A DNA stretch of 32,737 bases from a bacterium (GTDB lineage Bacteria > Pseudomonadota > Alphaproteobacteria > Rhizobiales > JAKIUO01), in contig JAAETJ010000907.1 in NCBI GenBank assembly GCA_024228495.1, positions 1 to 32,737 on the forward strand, in the 5' to 3' direction. The first letter of the stretch is position 1, and each line of letters begins with the position of its first letter. The notes under the pieces were generated by a model. That model was not told where the DNA came from. It searched no databases and was given only the letters and a program-made list of their open reading frames with translations. The position numbers and the translations under genes are program-made. Positions 1 through 8,436 of the stretch are shown here, in pieces.

Positions 1-27
1 CCTGAATGACATCGATATTATCGTCAT

Positions 28-480
28 CTATGGTTGTGGAACTCGTTGCAACCCATCCAGAGGGCTTCTCACGCCTTGTCCACCTCTGCCAACAATATGG
101 GTATAGATCATGGTGGTCGATACGTCAGAATGGCCCAAAAGTTCCTGTACCGTGCGTATATCTGCCCCAGACTCTAGAAGATGGGTTGCGAAGGAGGGCC
201 GCATGGTATGCCTGGTTACACGTTTGGTTATCCCCACCTCTTCTGCCGCCCGCTTAATAGCTCTTTGTATAGACGCTTGGTGGATATGATGGCGACGGAC
301 GACATCTGAGCGTGGATCTTGAGCAAGACGACTGGCCGGAAACAGATACTGCCAACGTAATTCATTCCTGGCATTTGGGTATTTTCTGGACAGGGCTTCA
401 GGAATATAGACACCACCAAAACCTGCCGCTGTATCCCTCTCAACATCGCGCAGTGACCCTGCGCTGGCGCCTGTATGCCA
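28..480 (-). pseudogene. intI: integron integrase (IntI) C-terminal remnant
   Basis: Integron integrases are tyrosine recombinases that insert and excise gene cassettes. The minus-strand frame from about 480 down to the stop at 28-30 shows the IntI-specific insert ([14 protein letters not shown], then WQYLFP) followed by [21 protein letters not shown], the [15 protein letters not shown] box, [10 protein letters not shown] and the MIYTHI box with the nucleophilic Tyr. Box II keeps HxxR, but the usual His after Arg is Pro. The ending GVRSPLDGL is typical of the family's C-terminus. The N-terminal half, including the first catalytic Arg, is missing. Upstream of LRDVERD the homology stops and an IS1380-like remnant begins on the other strand. 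It is therefore a truncated, presumably inactive gene, and its exact right border is approximate. Confidence 0.85.
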
Positions 481-599
481 TGGCGGCGAAAGTGGTCAAA
501 ACTGGACGACAACTGTTTGTAAAACTCAAGGAAAAACACCGAACACTGCTGGAACAAGTGCTAATGGCACTGAAGGAGTTTGAACCACCACCTATTTGA
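456..599 (+). pseudogene. IS1380-like transposase C-terminal remnant
   Basis: The last 48 or so residues of an open frame ending at 599 ([19 protein letters not shown], then VKLKEKHRTLLEQVL, ending FEPPPI) resemble, as I remember the family, the C-terminal tail of IS1380-group transposases. The earlier part of the same frame is only the antisense of the integron integrase, so the true remnant begins around 456. The catalytic core is absent. It abuts the integrase break, which suggests an IS insertion and later deletion disrupted that gene. The family assignment rests on a short stretch and is moderately certain. Confidence 0.5.
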
Positions 600-785
600 A
601 TACATTTGCAATTGAATAGACGACTTCTACAGGATAGGTCCGTCCAAAAACGCCATTTGTGCGCTGTATATGGACTGAGGAACGGTTTTTGACTAAACCT
701 CCCTCCCATATTTGTAGCCGCAGCCTGCGGTCAGGCTCGAAAAGGGGGGGGTAGAGGTCCTTGAGGCGCAGGCGAACTTCTATCT

Positions 786-808
786 GGGGATTTGGGCTTG
801 GGCTTGGG
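786..808 (+). other. G-quadruplex-forming motif
   Basis: Four G-tracts (786-789, 794-796, 800-802, 806-808) are separated by loops of 4, 3 and 3 bases (ATTT, CTT, CTT), which fits the canonical G3+N1-7 pattern on the plus strand. The CTTGGG unit also makes this a short tandem repeat. It lies in the gene-free leader about 420 bases before the sheath gene. Function is unknown, and it may be chance or repeat slippage. Confidence 0.55.
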
Positions 809-948
809 CAGTATTGCCAAAAAGTAAATTGGAAGTTAAACTCAGTCAGCTATCTGGAAGTACTTATGGCAGGACTGAAGCTTTAAATAATACAGTCATA
901 ATAAATATTTAGATGCTTTTGCTCTAGATGTTTGTTCGAAAAGGAGTG

Positions 949-1022
949 TTCGACATGTTGTTTCTTGATACATGGTTTGATTCAGATGTGCATCCTTGTG
1001 CGTTCTGCACAACATGTTCGAA
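949..1022. repeat. imperfect inverted repeat in the operon leader
   Basis: The arm TTCGACATGTTGT (949-961) is the reverse complement of ACAACATGTTCGAA (1009-1022) apart from a one-base indel. The spacer is 47 bases. TGTTCGAA also occurs directly repeated at 933-940 and 1015-1022. This could be a regulator binding site or a leftover recombination site. No specific factor can be named. Confidence 0.35.
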
Positions 1023-1216
1023 TTATCTTTGCAGGCCCGTTACGAATATTTTGTTACTTGTGCTATCAGCGGATAATTTGTCGCCGATATTTTTTTCACG
1101 TTAGTTAACAAAACTTATTTTTTCCCAAAACCACAATGCCATGGTGCTCCTGTTGATATCCTCATTTAATAAGTTCATACGGTTAATTATTCACACTGAA
1201 TCCTTTTTAATCTTTA

Positions 1217-1223
1217 CGGAGGA
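1217..1223 (+). promoter_or_regulatory. ribosome binding site of the sheath gene
   Basis: CGGAGGA just upstream of the ATG at 1229 is a strong Shine-Dalgarno sequence. It fixes the start of the first gene of the operon, which makes the most abundant structural protein of the particle. Confidence 0.8.
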
Positions 1224-1228
1224 AGAAC

Positions 1229-2773
1229 ATGACTACGCCGCTTACACCAGGAGTTTATGTTAGAGAAGCACCGGGAGGTGCCAGGGCTATTGAGTCTGCT
1301 CCTACAGCAGTCACTATTTTTGTTGGTGAAACAGAACGAGGGCCAGTAGGGCCGACCCGTATTAATAGCGCCACGCAATTCCAGCGATTGTTTGGCGGTT
1401 ATCATCGTGTGGATGCGACTGCAACATCGGGGAGAGCTCGCCTATATATGCCATTTGCAGTGCAGGGTTTCTTCGATAACGGAGGACCCAGTGCCTATAT
1501 TTTGAGACTGGTCAATGGGGTTCCTGCGGCCGCTTCTCTGGACGTAACCGACGGCACCGACACTTCACGCATTGATGCTGTAGCGCCAGGTGTCTGGGCA
1601 AATGATATTCGAATTATCATTACTGATGCTGCTGATGGTGATGCAGCACGCTTTAACCTGATTGTTCATTACCAGGCACCGGGTGAAACAGCAGCATCGG
1701 AAGTAGAACGTTTTGAAGGCCTGTCTGATGACCCTGCTGATGAAAAATATCTGGTCGACCAGATCCGGCGAAGTGCTTATATACGTTGGCGTGCTGGCGA
1801 TCCGGACATACGTCCAAATAATATAGCGGCACCGGGTGTGGCCATGGACGACACCGTGGGTGTGGGCGGAGATGGCGCACTGGATGATGCGAATTATGCT
1901 AACGCACTTGCTGCGCTTGATGTCGTCGACGATGCGGCGCTAATCGTCTGTGCCTCTGATTTAATGTTGAATGCTACTGCCGCGACTGATCATAATGATG
2001 TGATCAATGCTGTGTTGAGCTATGCAGTTAATCGTCCACAAAGCGATCTATTTCTTGTTGCAGATCCACCACGCTCGACACCTGCAACCGATTCGGTAGG
2101 AGATGCTGTTAATGAAGCGCGCAACAACATCACCGCATCTGATTTCATTGCACTTTACTGGCCTAATATAGTTGTGAGTGATCCGGTGGGCCTTGGTCGT
2201 AATCCTACGTTAACAATTCCAGCAGCTGGGCATATTGCGGGACTTTATGGACGTATTGATTCACGACGTGGTGTCTGGAAAGCCGCTGCAGGTGTTACGG
2301 CTACACTTTCGGGTGTCGTAGGCCTGGATTTTCATATCATTGATCAGGATCAGGATCGCATGAACCCACACGGGCTCAATGCATTGCGCCCCGTTCCAGG
2401 TGCAGGCCGAGTTGTCTGGGGTGCGCGAACCTTGAGACCGACCACAGAATGGCGTTATATCAATGTTCGCCGCACTGCCATGTTCCTGCGTAAGAGTATT
2501 TACAATAGCATTCAGTGGGCAGTGTTCGAAGCTAATGATGAACCACTGTGGGCAGCCTTACGTGAAACCATTGGATCCTTTATGGAGACGCAGTTCAGAA
2601 ATGGCGCCTTTGCCGGAGAAACTTCCCGTGATGCCTATTTCGTCAAGTGTGATTCGGATACCACGACGGAAGATGATCAGATAGCGGGTGTCGTTAATGT
2701 GCTTGTTGGGTTTGCACCTTTACGACCGGCAGAATTTGTATTGGTCAGTCTCTCGCAGAAGACTGTTTCGTAA
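1229..2773 (+). CDS. eCIS contractile sheath protein
   Basis: This 514-aa protein is a phage tail sheath homologue of the Afp2-4/Pvc2-4 type. The sheath surrounds the inner tube and shortens to drive it through the target membrane. The N-terminus (MTTPLTPGVYVREAPGGAR, then TSVT-like TAVTIFVGETERGPVGP) and the C-terminal block (WRYINVRRTAMFLRKSI, then FVKCDSD, ending GFAPLRPAEFVLVSLSQ) are the standard sheath signatures that form the inter-subunit handshake. Length is in the usual range. It is the first gene of the operon and has a strong RBS. Only one sheath gene is present, whereas Afp and PVC carry three. Identity is near certain. Confidence 0.96.
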   Translation: MTTPLTPGVYVREAPGGARAIESAPTAVTIFVGETERGPVGPTRINSATQFQRLFGGYHRVDATATSGRARLYMPFAVQGFFDNGGPSAYILRLVNGVPAAASLDVTDGTDTSRIDAVAPGVWANDIRIIITDAADGDAARFNLIVHYQAPGETAASEVERFEGLSDDPADEKYLVDQIRRSAYIRWRAGDPDIRPNNIAAPGVAMDDTVGVGGDGALDDANYANALAALDVVDDAALIVCASDLMLNATAATDHNDVINAVLSYAVNRPQSDLFLVADPPRSTPATDSVGDAVNEARNNITASDFIALYWPNIVVSDPVGLGRNPTLTIPAAGHIAGLYGRIDSRRGVWKAAAGVTATLSGVVGLDFHIIDQDQDRMNPHGLNALRPVPGAGRVVWGARTLRPTTEWRYINVRRTAMFLRKSIYNSIQWAVFEANDEPLWAALRETIGSFMETQFRNGAFAGETSRDAYFVKCDSDTTTEDDQIAGVVNVLVGFAPLRPAEFVLVSLSQKTVS

Positions 2774-2791
2774 GATCAAGAGGATTTTATT

Positions 2792-3292
2792 ATGCCTATG
2801 TTTAATGTTAACGCCCACCGAATTGACCCGTATAAAAACTTTCGATTCAGAATTTACTGGGAAGGTGAACCTGTCGCAGCCCTGTCAAAAATGTCTGCGA
2901 TAAAAAAAGCCACTGAAGCCGTTGAATGGCGCGCAGCTGGTGATGCCGGGATAGTTCGAAAGTTACCCGGTCGCACCAAATTCGAACCAATTACATTTGA
3001 AGCAGGACTTACGCATGATAGAAAATTTATTAACTGGGCAAACCAGGTTAATAATCCAATCGGTGAGGCGGCAAACTCACCTCTTAATTATCGAAAAACA
3101 GTCCGCGTAGAAGTGCTCAATATGCAGGGAGTACCGGTGATGGCATTTAATTTGATTCGTGCATGGGTGAGTGAATTTCAATTGCTATCTGAAATGGATG
3201 CGAATGCAAATGCTGTCGCTATACAAACACTGAAAATTGAAATCGAGAACGCGTTTCCAGATGAAGCAGTAGCTGAACCAGCAGAAGCCTGA
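2792..3292 (+). CDS. eCIS inner tube protein (gp19-like)
   Basis: This 166-aa protein belongs to the T4 gp19-like tail tube family (Afp1/Afp5, Pvc1/Pvc5), whose hexamers stack into the tube carried inside the sheath. The fold signature is visible: DPYKNFRFRIYWEG near the start, then AALSKMSAIKKATEAVEW, GRTKFEPITFEAGLTHDRKF, and a C-terminal strand region EVLNMQGVPVMAFNLIRAWVS ending in ALKIEIEN-like QTLKIEIENAFPDE. It starts 18 bases after the sheath gene behind an AGAGGA sequence. A second in-frame ATG two codons downstream cannot be excluded as the start. Only one tube gene is present here. Confidence 0.94.
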   Translation: MPMFNVNAHRIDPYKNFRFRIYWEGEPVAALSKMSAIKKATEAVEWRAAGDAGIVRKLPGRTKFEPITFEAGLTHDRKFINWANQVNNPIGEAANSPLNYRKTVRVEVLNMQGVPVMAFNLIRAWVSEFQLLSEMDANANAVAIQTLKIEIENAFPDEAVAEPAEA

Positions 3293-3380
3293 CAAGGCAG
3301 TTTTCGATAAGCATATACAGGATTTTAATGGAGGATATCGGGTAGGCCATAGAGTTTAACCTGAACACGGGAGGCATCTA
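3293..3380 (+). other. short intergenic spacer
   Basis: These 88 bases hold no ORF of note. A six-codon ATG frame at 3328 stops at once. The stretch ends in GGGAGG (about 3370), the ribosome binding site of the next gene. It is the longest gap inside the structural operon, and no terminator is visible. Confidence 0.4.
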
Positions 3381-4160
3381 ATGCGTGAATTGACTGGGGT
3401 TGATGAACTTATGCTCGCAGATGGTGCAAAAGTAAATCCGATTGCCAGCATGATAAGTCTGTTGTCAAGATTGAGTTCTGATCATGAATCAGATGCATCC
3501 CTGGCTGCAATAGAAGCGCTGACCCTTGATGAGTGGGAGCGAAAGCTACTTTATTTTCGCCAGCAGGCACTGGGCGATGTTATTACTGCGGAATGTCAAT
3601 GTAATAAATGCGGCGAAGGCGTTTCACTGGTGTTTCGTATATCGGATTTACCAGTAGATACTACCATTGAATCCCTGCAGCCAGTCGTACTCAACAATAA
3701 TGAAAGCGTTACTTTGCGTCCTTTAAGGATAGGCGACCTGAAGAAACTAGAGGCTGAAAATCCTCCCGATAAAACAAGTCGCCTTGCTCTGTTGATGGAG
3801 TTGGCTACCGGTAAGCCCGAGGGATGGGGAACTGAAATGTTGCGTGGTGAAAACAACCAGCAATTAATCAACGCACTCGATGCAGCGGCCAAGGATCTTG
3901 ATTTACAGTTAGGTACTAACTGCACAGCCTGTGACGCAGATATTCAAACTCACTTTGACGTTACTGATTTTGTGACGGTTGAGCTATTGCGTAATGCTGA
4001 ACAGATGTTGGATCATGTTCATACGATTGCACAATCATATCACTGGTCAGAAGCGGAAATATTAACGCTCGGCATTTCTCGACGTACGGCCTACTTACTA
4101 CGCATTGATGCCAGCACCGCGATTAAAGGAGTTAGTCGTTCAATCGGAAAAGAAACATGA
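3381..4160 (+). CDS. T4 gp26-like zinc-binding baseplate protein with C-terminal helical module
   Basis: This 259-aa protein resembles the T4 gp26/gp51-type baseplate hub assembly family (Pfam T4_baseplate). Two Cys pairs, C74xxC77 and C181xxC184, look like a split four-Cys zinc site. The N-terminal segment has the family look (LTGVDELML, ALTLDEWERKLLYFRQQALGD). Residues 210-245 (HTIAQSYHWSEAEIL, then RRTAYLLRID) look like the small DUF6760-type protein that in other eCIS and phage clusters is a separate ORF, so this may be a fusion. It follows the tube gene and overlaps the next gene by four bases. A role in hub or baseplate assembly is inferred from the family. A strong RBS (GGGAGG) supports the start. 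Confidence 0.72.
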   Translation: MRELTGVDELMLADGAKVNPIASMISLLSRLSSDHESDASLAAIEALTLDEWERKLLYFRQQALGDVITAECQCNKCGEGVSLVFRISDLPVDTTIESLQPVVLNNNESVTLRPLRIGDLKKLEAENPPDKTSRLALLMELATGKPEGWGTEMLRGENNQQLINALDAAAKDLDLQLGTNCTACDADIQTHFDVTDFVTVELLRNAEQMLDHVHTIAQSYHWSEAEILTLGISRRTAYLLRIDASTAIKGVSRSIGKET

Positions 4161-5281
4161 TAACCGAGCGCTTAAACCGTATTATTCAGTCTCCGACGAA
4201 AGATATTTCTTCGCCTGAACAGCCGTTGCGCCAGGCAGGTGGTCGTAAACCTGGGTCGAAATTATTCGAAGAATCAACTGTTGTCGACAATCACAACGGA
4301 GAGCCGTTGTCATCAGAATCGCCAGATTTTGTTTCAGATATCGATCGTAATCCAGCGAGTAAGCTCGAAATCAAGGAGGATAATCCTGGTGATCCTTCGT
4401 CATTCGATGCAACCACGATGGAGACAAAATCAGATCAATCATTACCACGGCCAGATAATAAAATAATCTCTGCAACTAACGATGGAAAAAATATATCCGA
4501 TAAAAAGGCTCAGTCTGAATCATTACGACGACCTACTGAAGTCAGGAAAGTTACACGTATAGCTGCACCGGTTTCTTCTGCACCCGAGTCTGTTGTGGTT
4601 GATGGAAAACATGAAGCTTCAAATACGCCACCGCTGTCACCTAAAGGCGTTATAAGTAACGAGCATCCTGAAATAAATCGATCGACGGAAGAAAATGGTA
4701 CCGCGCCAGCACCTCAGTTACAGCCTGAAAACATGATTCGCAGTACGCAGGAAATTAAACCACTCAAACAGAAAACTAGTACGGAGAGTAGTGACCATAT
4801 AGAACCTGAAAGCCCTCCATATAAACAGGAGTTAGTGGGTCCTGCGCAGGCAGAAAAACAGCGGGGGATTCCCGTAACCCCGGCGCCAGATAGTACGCAG
4901 TTATTTTCTCCGGTTGTGAATGATTCTACGTTTGACGAGCCCGAAGAAAAAGAAATAGAAGAAATATCTTTGCATAGGCAACAGGAAAGTCTGCTTCCGT
5001 CGAAGACCGACATCGACGATATGGTGAAGAAACATAACAACATCTTGTTCGGAAAAGACACAGAGCATAAAAAACCACCGCAACTACAGCCTGTGATGCA
5101 GTCGGAATCTATTGCTGACGAGAGTCAATTACAAAATGAAATCGCACCGGAATCCGCGTCGATCACGATTGAGATAGGTAAGGTGGTTTTTACTCGATCA
5201 ACTGAAGTGAAGGCAAAAAAAATACGACGCAGTGCTGCCCAAAACCATTCGATACCGTTGCCACATGGGCTGGATGACTGA
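4157..5281 (+). CDS. hydrophilic, probably disordered eCIS protein with short C-terminal motif
   Basis: I do not recognise this 374-aa protein as a characterised family. Most of it (residues 15-330) is rich in Ser, Glu, Pro, Lys, Gln and Asn without hydrophobic segments, so it is probably unstructured. The ends look more conserved: MITERLNRIIQSP at the start and, near the C-terminus, a strand-like segment SITIEIGKVVFTRSTEVK followed by basic residues. Similar I/V-T-I-G-K/R-I/V-x-V endings occur in linker-type ORFs at this position of other eCIS operons, as I recall. It overlaps the previous gene by four bases and precedes the cap gene by three. A linker, assembly or length-related role is only inference. 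Confidence 0.7.
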   Translation: MITERLNRIIQSPTKDISSPEQPLRQAGGRKPGSKLFEESTVVDNHNGEPLSSESPDFVSDIDRNPASKLEIKEDNPGDPSSFDATTMETKSDQSLPRPDNKIISATNDGKNISDKKAQSESLRRPTEVRKVTRIAAPVSSAPESVVVDGKHEASNTPPLSPKGVISNEHPEINRSTEENGTAPAPQLQPENMIRSTQEIKPLKQKTSTESSDHIEPESPPYKQELVGPAQAEKQRGIPVTPAPDSTQLFSPVVNDSTFDEPEEKEIEEISLHRQQESLLPSKTDIDDMVKKHNNILFGKDTEHKKPPQLQPVMQSESIADESQLQNEIAPESASITIEIGKVVFTRSTEVKAKKIRRSAAQNHSIPLPHGLDD

Positions 5282-5284
5282 GAC

Positions 5285-6451
5285 ATGGCGCGTGCAGAAA
5301 ATCTTCACGATGTGGGTTTTGCAATGGCAGGTTATTTGCGCCGTAATCTGAATCCTGCACTTGATGACGTGGTCGCAGGGCCCCCTCTCGAAAATCCTGC
5401 AGCAGCAAATGAATCGATTCGTATCACGCTGCTATGGGTAACGCCGCAACCTACTCATCGCAATGATCCATGGATCGACGATGATGCCGGTTTATCTATA
5501 CCTCCACCAGTTAGTTTATCGGGCTTCTATCTGGTTACTACTTATGGTGTTACTGATTCTGGCGAACCACAGCAGGCCTATAATCGACTGGGTGATGCGA
5601 TTCGAATATTTGATGTTGGCCCGATAGATTTACCACTGCCAGATGATCCATTGACGCCGGAGATTGATCCTACTCCAGGTGAAGGCTTGCTAACAATTAC
5701 ATTGGTGCCGACAGCCGCTGATTTAATGGAAAAAGTTTTTTCACCCCTGCAACTTCGGCACCGACCCTGGGCGTTGTTTGAAGTCGGACCGATCCAGTTA
5801 CAGAGCTTGCTAACTCCCGGACCCGGCCCAGACATCGTTCATCCTGGCGGAGTACGGCTTGGAGGTCCGGAACCAACATCCGCGCCGGTAATAAATGCCG
5901 TTGCACCTCTACAGTTCCGTGCCGGCGGTCGAATCAGCATTGATACGTTAGATGCTGCCAATGCCGAATCCTTACGTATTGGTGATGAGGTGTTTCGTTT
6001 TGTTGATGTACCCGTCGCGGTGGATGAGATTGCCCGTGCTGATGAGTTCGGGCGTGTCTTTGTTACCTATCCTGCCGCCGCCGAAGCGGGTGATGTCGAT
6101 ATTGTAATACGATCAGCTCGCAGTGGTTCGAATAATTTTCCGGTAACCATTCTCGACGCCTCCGATACCGGTGTTGATGCACCCATTGCAACAGTCTCAA
6201 TAGCCGCAGGGCTGAATCTGACCGGGCAGGGTCTGACTGCAACGCAAAGGGTAGTGTTGTGGCCGGATAGGGGAATCCAGGATCCCACCGAGGTTATTAA
6301 TGTGGTGGCAGATGCAGTGACCGATACCACGCTGACATTAAATGCAGCAACGCTGACTGCGGAAGGGGCGCGTCGAGGTCGTCATCGACTGAGCTTACGA
6401 ATAGCCGATAATCGTTTTACGCCGTTCGTTATTGTGGAGTTTGTGCCATGA
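5285..6451 (+). CDS. Pvc16/DUF4255-like tail terminator (cap) protein
   Basis: The N-terminal half (about residues 10-180) matches the Pvc16_N/DUF4255 pattern: VGFAMAGYLRRNL near the start, ESIRITLLWVTPQP, GFYLVTTYG, AYNRLGDAIRIF, and LRHRPWALFEVGPIQL at about 158-173. In Afp/PVC this protein caps the distal end of tube and sheath and ends their polymerisation. The C-terminal half (about residues 205-388) is strand-rich with an Ig/IPT-like look (APVINAVAPLQFRAGG, later LSLRIADNRFTPFVIVEF), which is an added domain compared with the minimal cap. The gene begins three bases after the previous stop and overlaps the AAA+ gene by four bases. No strong RBS is seen, consistent with coupled translation. 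Confidence 0.83.
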   Translation: MARAENLHDVGFAMAGYLRRNLNPALDDVVAGPPLENPAAANESIRITLLWVTPQPTHRNDPWIDDDAGLSIPPPVSLSGFYLVTTYGVTDSGEPQQAYNRLGDAIRIFDVGPIDLPLPDDPLTPEIDPTPGEGLLTITLVPTAADLMEKVFSPLQLRHRPWALFEVGPIQLQSLLTPGPGPDIVHPGGVRLGGPEPTSAPVINAVAPLQFRAGGRISIDTLDAANAESLRIGDEVFRFVDVPVAVDEIARADEFGRVFVTYPAAAEAGDVDIVIRSARSGSNNFPVTILDASDTGVDAPIATVSIAAGLNLTGQGLTATQRVVLWPDRGIQDPTEVINVVADAVTDTTLTLNAATLTAEGARRGRHRLSLRIADNRFTPFVIVEFVP

Positions 6452-8436
6452 GTTGTCTTGCCAGTGATCCAGGCGTTCACCTGATGCGCGAAGCGGCATT
6501 ACTGGCCGCAGAGTGCACAGTACGTACACCCGAAGATCTGCTGAATACCTCTGACCTTGACTGGAATAATGAAGAGGCCTACGCGGCTTCGGCATCATGG
6601 AAGTTGATTAAGCAACAGGTGAAATCGAGAGAGCAGGATCTTTTATCCGATGACATGACGTCACTGGATTACTGGTTGTTATGTTGTGTTGCTGCATCTG
6701 AGTTATATATTGAGGCAGCCGCAGCATTCAGTATTATCGCCGAAGATGAACGCCTGTATTTACCGACGCCGACAAGTTTTGCGCGCATAGCCGTGGCCTG
6801 TCTGGATAGTGGTTATCAGTCGGCAATACAGATAGCCATGGGCGGTGGACGTCTGCATTTGCTGGGTCTGATTGAAACAGTCGAATCCAGCAACGTTACC
6901 AGACCACTCAGTCATTATGGATTGAGGCTGATAGAAAAAGAATGTTCATTATTGTTTACGGGCATTCCGTCGGCTTACAGTAATTCGATGGCGTTAGAAA
7001 TCGAAGAAATTCCGCAGACGATAGTTTTTGAAACCGAAGCGCGCGCTGTGATGCGATTGATGGCAGAAAAAAATTCAGTATGGATTAGATCAACTTCACG
7101 TCGGACATCACGTCAGTTCGCATTGGATATTGCAGCTGTCATGAAACTGGATGCAGCATTCTCGACACCGCATGAAGGTGTGGATATAGAGCCCGGAAGT
7201 ATTGCGCGCTTTCCTGAGTTACTCATTATCGATTTATTTGGGTTTTCCGGAACGGCACCCGCCTGGCTCTGGCGTGCCAGGGACATGGACTGTCGGTTTG
7301 TGGTGATCGCGCCTTCCAGCATTCCGTACCCTGGGTTTCACGCTATTGATGCACCTGCATTTTCTCGCCAACAGGCTGAGAAAGTCTGGTTATCGGTACG
7401 GTTATCTGCCGATGACCGTAGCAGTCTTGAACAACGTTTTTCTTTAACCATACTGGAATTGCGCACAGCTTTACGAGAAGCGGAATTAATAGCAGCGATG
7501 ACTAAATCGGGAAATAGTTCGGCTAAGCATGTACCGGATGCTGCAATGATTGCGCAGGCAGTTCGATCAGAAGGTGGTCGCCGAATGGGTCATAACGTCA
7601 ATTTGGTGACGTCTGAAGTGACCCTCGATGACCTTGTTGCACCAGCGATGATTAAACGAACACTTAACGACGCCGTTGCTTGGCGTCGAAATACACATCA
7701 GGTGTTTGGTCGAATGGGCTTGCGTAATGATGCAGCAGAAGGTCGAGGTTTATCATTACTATTTTCAGGACCGCCGGGCAGCGGTAAAACTTTTGCGGCA
7801 CGTGGCCTGGCCAGTGCCCTGGGGTTGAATCTGTATCGCATCGATCTAAGCCAGGTGGTTTCAAAATACATCGGTGAAACCGAAAAAGCCCTGGCGCAGA
7901 TTTTCGATGAAGCCGAAGCGGGACACGGCATGTTGTTTTTTGATGAGGCCGATGCGGTTTTTGGTAAACGATCAGAAGTCAAAGATGCCCATGATCGATA
8001 CGCCAATATTGAAGTGGGTTATTTATTACAGCGCATGGAAACCTTTGATGGTGTTATGGCGCTGGCGACAAACCTTCGCAGCAATCTCGATCAGGCCTTT
8101 TTGCGCCGTATACGTTTTTTGCTCGAGTTTCCCATGCCAGGTCTTTCAGCACGACGTGCACTCTGGCAGCGCAATCTACCGGATACAGAATGGTGTGCAG
8201 CGGATCTAGATATCGACCTTCTCTCTGAACGTTTTCGTTTGTCGGGGGGTAATATTCGTAACGCGGCGGTCGCTGCAGCACATCTGGCTGCGGAAGCAGA
8301 TACCGCGGTAGGTAGTGAACAGTTGACGCTCGCACTTTATCGCGAATTACAGAAAAGTGGTTTGCCTCGGGGTGTAAAAGATTTTGGACCGCTGGCGCAA
8401 TATTTGCCGACTGAATGTCAACCGAGGAAGACATAA
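6448..8436 (+). CDS. AAA+ ATPase (Afp15/Pvc15-like)
   Basis: This 662-aa cytoplasmic ATPase resembles the AAA+ protein found in nearly all eCIS clusters. Afp15/Pvc15 is needed for particle assembly or cargo loading. The AAA module is C-terminal: Walker A GPPGSGKT at 441-448, the segment SKYIGETEKAL, Walker B MLFFDEAD at about 495-502, a sensor-type MALATNLRSNLDQAFLRRI with two arginines suited to be Arg fingers, and a lid ending SGGNIRNAAVAAAHLA. The N-terminal 390 residues form a divergent helical region with a second, degenerate Rossmann-like part (LLIIDLFGF, RFVVIAP) that lacks a Walker A loop. It overlaps the cap gene (ATGA) and ends TAATG onto the next gene. Identity is very secure; the precise role is inferred from family knowledge. 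Confidence 0.94.
   Translation: MSCLASDPGVHLMREAALLAAECTVRTPEDLLNTSDLDWNNEEAYAASASWKLIKQQVKSREQDLLSDDMTSLDYWLLCCVAASELYIEAAAAFSIIAEDERLYLPTPTSFARIAVACLDSGYQSAIQIAMGGGRLHLLGLIETVESSNVTRPLSHYGLRLIEKECSLLFTGIPSAYSNSMALEIEEIPQTIVFETEARAVMRLMAEKNSVWIRSTSRRTSRQFALDIAAVMKLDAAFSTPHEGVDIEPGSIARFPELLIIDLFGFSGTAPAWLWRARDMDCRFVVIAPSSIPYPGFHAIDAPAFSRQQAEKVWLSVRLSADDRSSLEQRFSLTILELRTALREAELIAAMTKSGNSSAKHVPDAAMIAQAVRSEGGRRMGHNVNLVTSEVTLDDLVAPAMIKRTLNDAVAWRRNTHQVFGRMGLRNDAAEGRGLSLLFSGPPGSGKTFAARGLASALGLNLYRIDLSQVVSKYIGETEKALAQIFDEAEAGHGMLFFDEADAVFGKRSEVKDAHDRYANIEVGYLLQRMETFDGVMALATNLRSNLDQAFLRRIRFLLEFPMPGLSARRALWQRNLPDTEWCAADLDIDLLSERFRLSGGNIRNAAVAAAHLAAEADTAVGSEQLTLALYRELQKSGLPRGVKDFGPLAQYLPTECQPRKT

Larger units (their letters stand above)
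600..1228. other. gene-free leader upstream of the eCIS operon
   Basis: I see no convincing gene in these 629 bases. The left half contains a G8 run (744-751), a small palindrome at 722-737 (AGCCTG/CAGGCT arms) and a G-quadruplex motif at 786-808. The right half (about 830-1228) is AT-rich, contains an imperfect inverted repeat (949-961 with 1009-1022) and leads to the sheath gene's ribosome binding site. No sigma-70 promoter fits well. The best pairs are TTGTTA/GATAAT (1051/1072, 15-bp spacer) and TTGATA/CATACG (1153/1176), both weak. The operon promoter is probably here but I cannot place it. Confidence 0.5.

Noticed and set aside
312-599. A complete 95-aa gene
   Set aside because: Its first half is the antisense of the integron integrase; only the last 48 residues look like transposase.
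800-820. Sigma-54 promoter-like GGGCAGTATTGCC
   Set aside because: The GG to GC spacing is wrong (8 instead of 10 bases).
600-1228. attC or attI recombination site
   Set aside because: Some GTTA-like boxes occur, but no paired core sites with the correct spacing and structure were found.
8415-8435. Upstream ATG for the 96-aa protein
   Set aside because: It lies inside the AAA+ gene, and the ATG at 8436 has GAGGAAG at proper distance and a TAATG coupling.
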